Below are positions 1 to 5,619 of a stretch of 5,619 nucleotides of DNA, piece by piece. Numbering within the stretch: the first letter of the stretch is position 1; each line of letters starts with the position of its first letter. Location of the stretch: the NCBI GenBank assembly GCA_902465775.1, contig CABQOJ010000086.1, forward strand, positions 1 through 5,619, given 5' to 3'. The DNA is from an uncultured Porphyromonas sp. Lineage in GTDB: Bacteria > Bacteroidota > Bacteroidia > Bacteroidales > Porphyromonadaceae. The position numbers and the translations under genes were made by a program. The notes under the pieces are model-generated. The model saw nothing but the letters and a program-made list of their open reading frames with translations. It was not told where the DNA came from and searched no databases.

Positions 1-183
1 CTTGTCGATGCACTCATAGTCGTGCAGGATGACATTGGTGTCTAGGACAAAGTTCTTACTGTGCGATACTCTTGTAGCCTTGCTCTTAGCACTGGAGCGG
101 GGCGTCGTCTTGGAGTGACTCTTGTTGGTGGTTTCCTTTCGCTCTGTCGTAGCAGAGGTGTTTTTCTTTTGGGCTGTTGGCAT
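1..183 (-). CDS. PhoH family protein with N-terminal PIN domain (partial, 5' end only)
   Basis: The minus strand is open from an ATG at 183-181 to the left edge, giving 61 codons with the frame ending exactly at base 1. The first 41 or so residues are a low-complexity tail rich in Ser, Thr and Lys. Then comes KNFVLDTNVILHDYECIDK (residues 43-61), the opening beta strand and first catalytic-type Asp (D48) of a PIN nuclease domain. This form, with DTNVILHD, is typical of the PIN-PhoH fusion proteins of Bacteroidetes and Firmicutes (YlaK type), in which a C-terminal PhoH ATPase follows. The PhoH part lies outside the window, so that assignment is inferred from the N terminus. An in-frame ATG at 267-265 would give a longer protein, but a promoter -7 element lies between the two ATGs, so 183 is preferred. 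These proteins are thought to act in RNA metabolism; the substrate is not known from this sequence. The gene diverges from the fabH cluster. Confidence 0.8.
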   Translation of the reverse strand, partial: MPTAQKKNTSATTERKETTNKSHSKTTPRSSAKSKATRVSHSKNFVLDTNVILHDYECIDK

Positions 184-233
184 GTTAGTCTGTTTTTCTA
201 GTTCATATTCGTGAGCTTGTCTTTTGCTCGTCC

Positions 234-241
234 CAAAGTTA
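234..241 (-). promoter_or_regulatory. Candidate Bacteroidetes -7 promoter element for the phoH-type gene
   Basis: Read on the minus strand, these bases are TAACTTTG, a full match to the Bacteroidetes primary-sigma -7 consensus TAnnTTTG. The -33 position, about 20 bp further upstream, shows only a weak CTGG. A better TTTG (257-254, minus strand) is too close, 12 bp away. Transcription would start a few bases downstream, leaving a leader of roughly 45 nt before the ATG at 183. This supports that start over the in-frame ATG at 267. The call rests on the consensus match and position alone. Confidence 0.5.
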
Positions 242-308
242 GTTATTTTACAACAAACGGCCAGCATCTATTTACTCCCCTTATGGCAGAGCCGTGGCAC
301 TTAGCTAA

Positions 309-316
309 TATATTTC
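309..316 (+). promoter_or_regulatory. Weak candidate -7 element for the fabH cluster
   Basis: TATATTTC matches seven of eight positions of the Bacteroidetes -7 pattern, if the two free positions count as matches. No good TTTG -33 box lies at the usual distance; the nearest is TATG at 282-285, 23 bp upstream. A second weak candidate, TACCTTAG at 350-357, also has one mismatch and no clear -33 box. One of the two may drive fabH-era, but the sequence does not decide between them. Confidence 0.25.
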
Positions 317-350
317 GGGCTAAATGCATGTTCGTTGCCCGATTTTTATT
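316..350 (+). repeat. CGGGC/GCCCG dyad followed by a T-rich tract, upstream of fabH
   Basis: CGGGC (316-320) and GCCCG (337-341) are inverted repeats. Allowing a bulged T at 321, the stem extends with AA (322-323) pairing to TT (335-336), giving seven pairs around an 11-base loop. ATTTTTATT (342-350) follows, so on the plus strand the shape resembles a small intrinsic terminator or attenuator. No plus-strand gene upstream needs terminating. The element could instead be an operator dyad or chance. If transcription starts just after the -7 candidate at 309-316, the left arm would not be in the RNA. Confidence 0.25.
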
Positions 351-395
351 ACCTTAGCAACCGAATACCATTTCCGAGTAGTATCTAATACATGA
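324..395 (+). other. Possible 23-codon leader ORF overlapping the fabH start
   Basis: An ATG at 324 directly follows an in-frame TAA (321-323) and opens 23 codons (MHVRCPIFITLATEYHFRVV, then SNT), ending at TGA 393-395. That stop overlaps the fabH ATG (392-394) as ATGA, the classic arrangement for translational coupling. The peptide matches no family I know, has no Shine-Dalgarno sequence, and shows no run of a single regulatory amino acid. A 23-codon ORF is easily produced by chance, so this is listed as a candidate only. Confidence 0.2.
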
Positions 396-1414
396 TTTCG
401 ACCCAATACAATGCGATGATCACTGCCGTAGGAGCTTACCTACCAGAGGATCGACTGACTAATGCCGACCTGGAGCAGATGGTCGACACCACCGACGAGT
501 GGATTATGACACGTGTAGGCATCAAGGAGCGCCGTATACTCAAGGACAAGAGCCTCGGGGCCTCCTACCTAGCTATCCAAGCTGTTCGCCAGATGTTGGA
601 GCGATGGAATATAGACCCGCTCTCTGTGGAGGGTGTCATACTAGCGACGAATACGGCCGACTACCACTTCCCCTCGACCTCTTCGATCGTAGCCTTTGAG
701 ACTGGGTGTCGGCACGCTTTTACCTTTGACATCAACTCAGCCTGCCCTAGCTGGCTCTACGCTCTAGAGACGGGGGCCAACTTCATCCGCTCTGGACAGT
801 ACAAGCGACTGATCGTAGTGGCTACCGAGAAGATGTCCGCAGCAATCGACTACACCGACCGCCAGACGAGTCCGCTCTTTGGCGATGGTTCAGGTTGTGT
901 CTTGCTAGAACGTACGGAAGACACTTCGCTAGGCGTGCAGGATGCCCTCTTCAAGACGGACGGCAATGGACGCTCGCACCTGATCATGAAGTCGGGTGGT
1001 TCGGCTAGCCCAGCCACGGCTGAGACGGTCGCACGACGTGAGCACTTCGTCTATCAGGAGGGGCAGCATGTTTTCAAAAACGCTGTCCTCGACATGGCTC
1101 GTGTGAGCCGTGAGGTGATGAAGCGCAATCATCTGACCAACGATGATGTCGCTTGGGTAGTGCCTCACCAAGCCAATATGCGTATCATCCAGGCTGTCTC
1201 GGAGTACACCGACGTGCCGATGGACAAGGTGATGGTGACCATACAGAAGTATGGCAACATATCCTCAGCCACGATACCTATCTGTCTCTGGGAGTATGAG
1301 TCTAAGCTCAAGAAGGGCGACAAGCTCATCCTAAGCTCTTTTGGTGCAGGGTACACGTGGGGTGCAGTCTATTTAGTTTGGGGCTATGACGGAGCTACAG
1401 CACCTCGCCGGTAA
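392..1414 (+). CDS. fabH: 3-oxoacyl-[acyl-carrier-protein] synthase III (KAS III)
   Basis: FabH condenses an acyl-CoA primer, usually acetyl-CoA or a branched-chain acyl-CoA, with malonyl-ACP to start type II fatty-acid synthesis in the cytoplasm. The 340-residue product has the usual length and thiolase fold markers. [18 protein letters not shown] is at 31-48, the catalytic Cys is C118 in [15 protein letters not shown] is at 163-168, PHQAN carries the catalytic His (H259), YGN carries the catalytic Asn (N289), and FGAGYTWGA near the C terminus forms the active-site floor. The Cys-His-Asn triad is therefore complete. The residues after the Cys are Pro-Ser-Trp rather than the common Ser-Gly-Phe. 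The ATG at 392 puts eight residues before [10 protein letters not shown]; the ATG at 416 is a possible shorter start but would leave a shorter N terminus than is usual in relatives. The gene is first in the rightward cluster and its 3' end overlaps era. Branched-chain priming would suit a Bacteroidales species, but specificity cannot be read from the sequence. Confidence 0.95.
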   Translation: MISTQYNAMITAVGAYLPEDRLTNADLEQMVDTTDEWIMTRVGIKERRILKDKSLGASYLAIQAVRQMLERWNIDPLSVEGVILATNTADYHFPSTSSIVAFETGCRHAFTFDINSACPSWLYALETGANFIRSGQYKRLIVVATEKMSAAIDYTDRQTSPLFGDGSGCVLLERTEDTSLGVQDALFKTDGNGRSHLIMKSGGSASPATAETVARREHFVYQEGQHVFKNAVLDMARVSREVMKRNHLTNDDVAWVVPHQANMRIIQAVSEYTDVPMDKVMVTIQKYGNISSATIPICLWEYESKLKKGDKLILSSFGAGYTWGAVYLVWGYDGATAPRR

Positions 1415-2306
1415 ACCCTTGCCAGAGGGCTACAAGAGTGGCTTCGTAAGCATCGTCGGCAACCCTAATGTGGGTAAGTCGACGCTGATGAACTACCTGG
1501 TCGGGGAGCGCATCTCGATCATCACGAGCAAGGCGCAGACGACGCGGCACCGGATCCTAGGCATCGTCAATAGCGATCGCATGCAGGTGGTCTACAGCGA
1601 TACGCCTGGCGTGCTACAGCCTAGCTACAAGCTGCAGGAGCGTATGCGAGCCTACTCGGAGCAGGCGCTAGAGGATGCCGACTTGCTACTCTACGTCACC
1701 GACACGATGGAGGAGCGAGACAAGCATCACGACTTTGTGGAGCGTGTGCAGCGACTCTCCTGCCCGATCATCATTGTCATCAACAAGGTAGACCTGACGG
1801 AGCAGAAGCATCTGGAGGAGCTAGTTGACTACTGGCACAGCATCATTCCGCAGGCGGAGATTATCCCCGTGTCGGCATTGAGACAGTTTAACCTAGCGCC
1901 ACTCAAGAAGCGCATCGAGGAGCTACTTCCCGTATCACCTCCTTACTTCGAGCAGGACGCTCTGACCGATCGACCAGCACGTTTTTTCGTCTCGGAGATC
2001 ATTCGTGAGAAAGCACTTCAGTACTATCACCAGGAGGTGCCGTACGCTGTGGAGGTAGTCGTGGAGGAGTTTGTCGAGAGTCCCGATAGGATAGACATGC
2101 GCTGCGTAATCCTCGTAGAGCGTGAGTCTCAGAAGGGGATCATCATCGGTCACAAAGGCTCCGCCATCAAGCGTCTCGGCATTGCGGCACGAAAGGATCT
2201 GGAGCGATTCTTTGACAAGCATATTCACCTGACACTATTGGTTCGTGTGGATAAGGATTGGCGTCAGAGCGACCAAGCATTGACACAGTTTGGCTATGAC
2301 ATCTAG
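1386..2306 (+). CDS. era: GTPase Era, 30S ribosomal subunit maturation
   Basis: Era is a GTPase with a C-terminal KH domain that binds the 3' end of 16S rRNA and helps complete the small ribosomal subunit. The 306-residue protein shows, in order, G1 GNPNVGKS (25-32), switch I with [10 protein letters not shown] (47-56), G3 DTPG (72-75), G4 NKVD (133-136), G5 SAL (163-165), and a type II KH domain with [11 protein letters not shown] (255-265). All nucleotide-binding motifs are intact and the length is normal. The ATG start lies 29 bp inside the end of fabH, in a different frame, and gives about 15 residues before the conserved [10 protein letters not shown] strand. The only alternative seen in frame is a TTG at 1419, just after the fabH stop. 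ATG is preferred, though the first residues ([10 protein letters not shown]) are not conserved in the family as I know it. The overlap suggests translational coupling to fabH. Confidence 0.96.
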   Translation: MTELQHLAGKPLPEGYKSGFVSIVGNPNVGKSTLMNYLVGERISIITSKAQTTRHRILGIVNSDRMQVVYSDTPGVLQPSYKLQERMRAYSEQALEDADLLLYVTDTMEERDKHHDFVERVQRLSCPIIIVINKVDLTEQKHLEELVDYWHSIIPQAEIIPVSALRQFNLAPLKKRIEELLPVSPPYFEQDALTDRPARFFVSEIIREKALQYYHQEVPYAVEVVVEEFVESPDRIDMRCVILVERESQKGIIIGHKGSAIKRLGIAARKDLERFFDKHIHLTLLVRVDKDWRQSDQALTQFGYDI

Positions 2307-2378
2307 ACGATGTGTAGCTTTTGACCCACCTATTTATATACTAAGCAGACTGACGTAGTCTATAAGAGATATCAAGCT
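2307..2378 (+). other. Gap between era and der, with a short inverted repeat
   Basis: This 72-bp AT-rich gap is the largest within the rightward cluster. It contains a perfect 5-bp inverted repeat with a 5-base loop (AGACT 2347-2351, AGTCT 2357-2361). No T-run follows, so it is not an intrinsic terminator. No TAnnTTTG element with a spaced TTTG was found, although TTTTG occurs at 2319-2323 and TATTTATATA at 2331-2340. A weak internal promoter is possible but not shown. Confidence 0.3.
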
Positions 2379-3689
2379 ATGAGTAATCTAGTAGCCATCG
2401 TAGGGCGCCCCAATGTGGGCAAGAGTACCCTCTTCAACCGTCTGACCCGCTCCCGCCAAGCGATCGTCACAGAGGAGGCGGGTACGACTCGTGACCGACA
2501 GTACGGCCACGTCACTTGGTGTGAGCGCACCTTTTCGATTGTTGACACGGGCGGATGGGTCTTGCGCAGTGATGATGTCTTTGAGGAAGAGATCAATAAG
2601 CAGGTCCGCATAGCAGTCGAAGAGGCGGACCTGATCCTCTTTGTCGTGGACATCCTCAACGGTGTAACCGACCTAGACGACGAGATAGCTCTGATGCTCC
2701 GACAGACGAATAAGCCTGTCATACTGGTGGCCAACAAGGCGGACAACTTCACCCAGCACAACGACGCTGCGGAGTTCTACTCTCTAGGTCTAGGCGACCC
2801 CTACCCTATCTCTGCGATCAACGGCTCCTCGACGGGCGACCTCCTCGATCACATCTTAGAACTACTCCCCAAGGAGGGCAATCATGAGCCTCTCCTTGAA
2901 CTTCCTCGCTTTGCCATCGTGGGCAGACCGAATGCGGGTAAGTCTTCGCTCCTGAATGCTCTCATCGGCGAGGAGCGCAACATCGTCACCGACCGCTCGG
3001 GCACCACGCGAGACAGCATCTTTGCTGAGTACGACAAGTACAATCAGCACTTCTACCTCGTCGATACGGCGGGTATCCGCAAGAAGGGCAAGGTCAACGA
3101 AGACCTTGAGTACTACTCGGTGATCCGTGCCATCCGTGCTATCGAAAACGCCGATGTCTGCATCATGCTCATCGACGCTACGAGAGGAATAGAGGCTCAA
3201 GATGCCAACATCTTTCGGGTGATCCAGCGCAATAACAAGGGGCTGGTCGTCTGCGTCAACAAGTGGGACCTCGTCGAGGACAAGAGCCTGCCCGTGCAGC
3301 GCACCATGGAGGAGGCGATCCGTGCAAGATTCGCACCCTTTACCGACTTTCCTATCATCTTCATCTCAGCACTCAATAAGCAGCGCATCCTGAAGGTGAT
3401 CGAAATGGCGCAGCATGTCTACGATATGCGCTCGACCCGCATACCGACGCACCAACTCAACCAAGTTTTGCTACCACTCATCGAGAAGACCCCACCACCC
3501 TCTATCAAGGGTAAGTACATCAAGATCAAGTTTGTCCAGCAGCTCCCCACAGCAGTGCCGACCTTTGCCTTTTATGCCAACCTACCTCAGTGGGTGCGCG
3601 AACCGTACAAGCGTTTTCTCGAAAATCAAATCCGCAAGAACTGGGACTTTTGCGGGACTCCCATCAATGTCTTCCTCAGAGAGAAGTAA
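2379..3689 (+). CDS. der: GTPase Der (EngA), double G-domain, 50S subunit biogenesis
   Basis: Der has two tandem GTPase domains and a C-terminal KH-like domain, and is needed for assembly of the large ribosomal subunit. The 436-residue product has the full set. Domain 1 carries GRPNVGKS (9-16), AGTTRDR (34-40), DTGG (56-59) and NKAD (119-122). Domain 2 carries GRPNAGKS (182-189), SGTTRDS (207-213), DTAG (229-232), NKWD (294-297) and SAL (330-332). About 100 residues of KH-like domain follow, ending with the typical PINVFLREK. Length and motif order are normal and no key residue is missing. The ATG at 2379 puts the P-loop at residue 9, as in other family members. It follows era by 72 bp and precedes ispD by 27 bp, all on one strand. 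Era and Der side by side pair small- and large-subunit assembly factors. Confidence 0.97.
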   Translation: MSNLVAIVGRPNVGKSTLFNRLTRSRQAIVTEEAGTTRDRQYGHVTWCERTFSIVDTGGWVLRSDDVFEEEINKQVRIAVEEADLILFVVDILNGVTDLDDEIALMLRQTNKPVILVANKADNFTQHNDAAEFYSLGLGDPYPISAINGSSTGDLLDHILELLPKEGNHEPLLELPRFAIVGRPNAGKSSLLNALIGEERNIVTDRSGTTRDSIFAEYDKYNQHFYLVDTAGIRKKGKVNEDLEYYSVIRAIRAIENADVCIMLIDATRGIEAQDANIFRVIQRNNKGLVVCVNKWDLVEDKSLPVQRTMEEAIRARFAPFTDFPIIFISALNKQRILKVIEMAQHVYDMRSTRIPTHQLNQVLLPLIEKTPPPSIKGKYIKIKFVQQLPTAVPTFAFYANLPQWVREPYKRFLENQIRKNWDFCGTPINVFLREK

Positions 3690-3716
3690 CCTTCTCCTTG
3701 ACAACCTACTATAAAC

Positions 3717-4469
3717 ATGGAGCAAGCAGTAAAGGCGTCAGATCATACTAAGCGATATCTCATCATCCCCTCTGGAGGGTCGGGTCTCCGTATGGGAGCT
3801 GAGCTGCCCAAGCAGTACATCAAGCTGGGTGGTAAGACGATCCTCCAGCACACCGTAGAGGCTCTCTCTAAGTGTGTGGACTACATCGTCATCGGCATAT
3901 CGTACGAGTACCGTATCATCGTCGAGGATATGCTCCAAACGATAGGTCTTGCCGATCGGACCCATCTCACATTGGCAGGCAAAACGCGCTTTGAGACAGT
4001 GCGTCGGGCTCTACGTGCCGTGCCCGATAGCACGCTCGTCGGCATACACGATGCGGTACGCCCTTTTGTTTCTAAGGAAGTGGTGGACAAATGCTACGAA
4101 GAGGCTCAGCGAGTGGGTGCTGCCGTGCCTGTCCTACAGCTCTCGGAGAGCTTGCGCTACCTCCCCGACGAAGGCGAAGGAGCACAAACCTCACAAGCCA
4201 TAGACCGTAGCCGTTACTGCTTGGCGCGTACGCCACAAGTCTTCTGGTCGGAGCGCATCAAGGAGGCTTATCAGCAGCCCTTTCAGGAGAGCTTCACCGA
4301 CGACTGCTCCGTCTATGACCAGCTCTACAGCGACCTTGTCTTAGTTCCTGACACCACGGAGAATATCAAGATCACGACTCCTGACCAGCTTTACTGGGGC
4401 GAGCATCTCCTGACCATATCCCGTCAGGAGCGTCTGCGACTTACACAGCGACTACTCTCGAGTCGGTAG
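3717..4469 (+). CDS. ispD: 2-C-methyl-D-erythritol 4-phosphate cytidylyltransferase
   Basis: IspD transfers CMP from CTP to 2-C-methyl-D-erythritol 4-phosphate, the third step of the non-mevalonate (MEP) isoprenoid pathway. The 250-residue protein opens with the nucleotide-binding loop GGSGLRMGAELPKQY (20-34), in which R25 and K32 match the catalytic Arg and Lys of the E. coli enzyme (R20, K27). HDAVRPFV is at 111-118, the TPQVF segment at 172-176 with a preceding Arg (R164) in the place of the substrate-binding Arg, TDDCSVYD at 194-201, and NIKITTPDQL near the C terminus with K218 matching the second catalytic Lys. Small departures are an acidic-rich insertion-like loop (151-156) and TDDC where TDDA is common. 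The start at 3717 gives 13 residues before the first beta strand, a slightly long but normal N terminus. It sits 27 bp after der and 29 bp before recG. Its presence argues that the organism makes isoprenoids by the MEP route. Confidence 0.94.
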   Translation: MEQAVKASDHTKRYLIIPSGGSGLRMGAELPKQYIKLGGKTILQHTVEALSKCVDYIVIGISYEYRIIVEDMLQTIGLADRTHLTLAGKTRFETVRRALRAVPDSTLVGIHDAVRPFVSKEVVDKCYEEAQRVGAAVPVLQLSESLRYLPDEGEGAQTSQAIDRSRYCLARTPQVFWSERIKEAYQQPFQESFTDDCSVYDQLYSDLVLVPDTTENIKITTPDQLYWGEHLLTISRQERLRLTQRLLSSR

Positions 4470-4498
4470 CCCATCCTCCCCTCTCTGCCCATACTGCT

Positions 4499-5619
4499 AT
4501 GAGCTTCCTGACCACACCCCTAGCAGATCTGCCTGGACTGGGCACCAAGCGGGCGCAGCTGCTAGCCGAAGAGCTAGACCTGCACACCTATCGGGACCTG
4601 CTCTACTGCATCCCCTACCGCTACGCCGACCGTCGGGTCATCTACCCCATAGGTTCGCTGATGCCCTCCATGTCGGAGGTACAGGTTGAGGGGATCTTAC
4701 AACCCTTTAGCGCGCCCTCTTTGGGACGCAAGAGCAATCTCTCAGCACGCCTCATGGACGACACGGGAGAATTGCTATTGGTCTGGTTCAAAGGGCACAA
4801 CTATATCCAGCGCTCACTCACCCCTGGGTGCAAATATATCGTCTACGGCAAGCTACAGTTCTTCAATAATCAACTGCAGATCACACACCCTGAGATCAAG
4901 CTCGCAGATAAGCCCAACCCATCCGTCGGGGGGTACCAACCGATCTACCGAATCACCGAGCGACTCAAGCGCTCCCGCATCGACTCCGCATTCTTAGGGC
5001 GCTACATCGACCAGCTCCTCCAGAGCCCCTACTTCTCCATCCCCGAGACGCTCTCCGAGCCCCTCATAGCGCACCGTCATCTGGCACCACTCCAGACCGC
5101 TATCAGATGGATTCATCACCCCCAGAGTGTCGAGCAGGCGCAGGTGGCTAAGTTCAGACTCAAGTACGACGAACTCTTTTACCTCAATCTCTACCTACGT
5201 CGCCTAGCCGTCATGCAGCGCATGCGCTACGAGGGCTACCGACTAGATCAGGTGGGCCAGCTCTTCAAAGGTCTATACCACGCACTCCCCTACGACCTCA
5301 CTGGAGCGCAAAAGCGAGTCCTCCGTGAGATACGTCGGGACACCCTCTCGGGTGCACAGATGAACCGACTCCTGCAGGGTGACGTGGGCAGTGGTAAAAC
5401 CCTCGTCGCGCTCTTTGCCATGCTCCTAGCCGTAGACAACGGTTACCAAGCCTGCATGCTCGCCCCAACGGAGATCCTAGCGCAGCAACACTACGAGACC
5501 ATCTCCGAATTCGTCGAGGGACTCGATGTATCCATCGCACTCCTCACTGGGAGCAGCAAGACGAGAGAGCGACGCAAGACCTTGTCGGCACTAGCCGATG
5601 GCAGCCTCTCCATCTTGAT
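4499..5619 (+). CDS. recG: ATP-dependent DNA helicase RecG (partial, N-terminal 373 residues)
   Basis: RecG is a superfamily 2 helicase that reverses stalled replication forks and processes branched DNA. The frame is open from ATG 4499 to the right edge with no stop. It gives 373 complete codons of a protein normally near 690-700 residues, so about the last 45 percent is outside. Visible parts are a helix-hairpin-helix-like start (DLPGLGTKRAQLL, 10-22) leading to PYRYADRR (39-46), the wedge OB-fold (about 60-135, with ARLMDDTG and YGKLQFFNNQLQI), the YQPIYRITE segment (146-154), the Q-motif region LTGAQKRVL (267-275), Walker A GDVGSGKT (294-301) and motif Ia APTEILAQQHY (322-332). The sequence stops just before the usual IGTHALI stretch; the DEAH-type Walker B box lies beyond the edge. 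Alternative ATGs are internal to the conserved region. The gene follows ispD by 29 bp and is probably cotranscribed. Confidence 0.95.
   Translation, partial: MSFLTTPLADLPGLGTKRAQLLAEELDLHTYRDLLYCIPYRYADRRVIYPIGSLMPSMSEVQVEGILQPFSAPSLGRKSNLSARLMDDTGELLLVWFKGHNYIQRSLTPGCKYIVYGKLQFFNNQLQITHPEIKLADKPNPSVGGYQPIYRITERLKRSRIDSAFLGRYIDQLLQSPYFSIPETLSEPLIAHRHLAPLQTAIRWIHHPQSVEQAQVAKFRLKYDELFYLNLYLRRLAVMQRMRYEGYRLDQVGQLFKGLYHALPYDLTGAQKRVLREIRRDTLSGAQMNRLLQGDVGSGKTLVALFAMLLAVDNGYQACMLAPTEILAQQHYETISEFVEGLDVSIALLTGSSKTRERRKTLSALADGSLSIL

Larger units (their letters stand above)
184..391. promoter_or_regulatory. Divergent intergenic region between phoH-type gene and fabH
   Basis: These 208 bp are more AT-rich than the flanking genes and separate the leftward phoH-type gene from the rightward fabH cluster. 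They should hold promoters for both directions. The minus-strand promoter is the clearer one. There is no Shine-Dalgarno sequence before fabH, as is usual in Bacteroidetes. The region is too short for, and does not encode, the ribosomal protein L32 gene (rpmF) that often precedes fabH in bacteria. Confidence 0.6.

Noticed and set aside
265..267. Upstream in-frame ATG for the phoH-type gene (minus strand)
   Set aside because: The consensus -7 element lies downstream of it at 234-241, so this ATG would not be transcribed from that promoter. The added residues do not resemble a family N terminus.
328..357. 9-codon frame starting at ATG 328 upstream of fabH
   Set aside because: It is too short to support and lies within the other small ORF in a different frame.
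929..1356. Minus-strand open frames of 80 and 63 codons opposite fabH
   Set aside because: They lie wholly opposite a strongly conserved gene, match no family, and are explained by codon bias of the plus-strand gene.
2372..3388. Minus-strand open frames of 129, 112 and 63 codons opposite der
   Set aside because: They are antisense to intact Der motifs and are low in recognisable structure.
3415..3714. Plus-strand 99-codon frame over the der 3' end, running into the gap before ispD
   Set aside because: It is a shifted frame of der, Ser-rich, without recognisable domains. Der itself continues intact to 3689.
3698..3715. TTGACA and TATAAA hexamers before ispD, resembling an E. coli sigma70 promoter
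   Set aside because: They are only 6 bp apart instead of about 17, and Bacteroidetes use a different consensus.
4686..4997. Plus-strand 103-codon frame inside recG
   Set aside because: It is another frame of recG; the RecG wedge-domain reading is continuous and matches the family.
5298..5540. Minus-strand 80-codon Arg-rich frame opposite recG
   Set aside because: It is antisense to the Q-motif, Walker A and motif Ia of RecG, with composition typical of a shadow frame.

Overview
The window reads as a housekeeping stretch of a Bacteroidales chromosome, most likely Porphyromonas or a close relative. The evidence is the protein style of FabH, Era and Der, the lack of Shine-Dalgarno sequences before the starts, a good match to the Bacteroidetes sigma-factor -7 element (TAnnTTTG) before the minus-strand gene, and moderately high GC. 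The genus is an inference from memory of family sequences, not a database result.

Layout: the left edge (1-183, minus strand) holds the first 61 codons of a PhoH-type ATPase with an N-terminal PIN domain. A 208-bp divergent intergenic region (184-391) follows. It holds a convincing -7 promoter element for phoH, weaker candidates for the rightward genes, a CGGGC/GCCCG dyad, and a 23-codon ORF whose stop overlaps the fabH start. From 392 onward all genes run rightward: fabH (392-1414), era (1386-2306, overlapping fabH by 29 bp), der (2379-3689), ispD (3717-4469) and recG (4499 to the right edge, truncated after residue 373). The gaps after era are 72, 27 and 29 bp, with no terminator-like structure, so one polycistronic transcript is plausible. 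The 72-bp gap before der is the only place where a second promoter would fit.

How the genes fit together: FabH starts fatty-acid chains. Era and Der are GTPases for maturation of the small and large ribosomal subunits. IspD makes the CDP intermediate of the MEP isoprenoid pathway. RecG remodels stalled replication forks. They are core growth genes grouped by neighbourhood and probably by expression, not a dedicated pathway. I see no mobile element, CRISPR array, tRNA or rRNA, and no sign of horizontal transfer. I found no undescribed system. The observations worth a second look are small: the possible leader ORF and dyad before fabH, and the unusual residues after the FabH catalytic cysteine.
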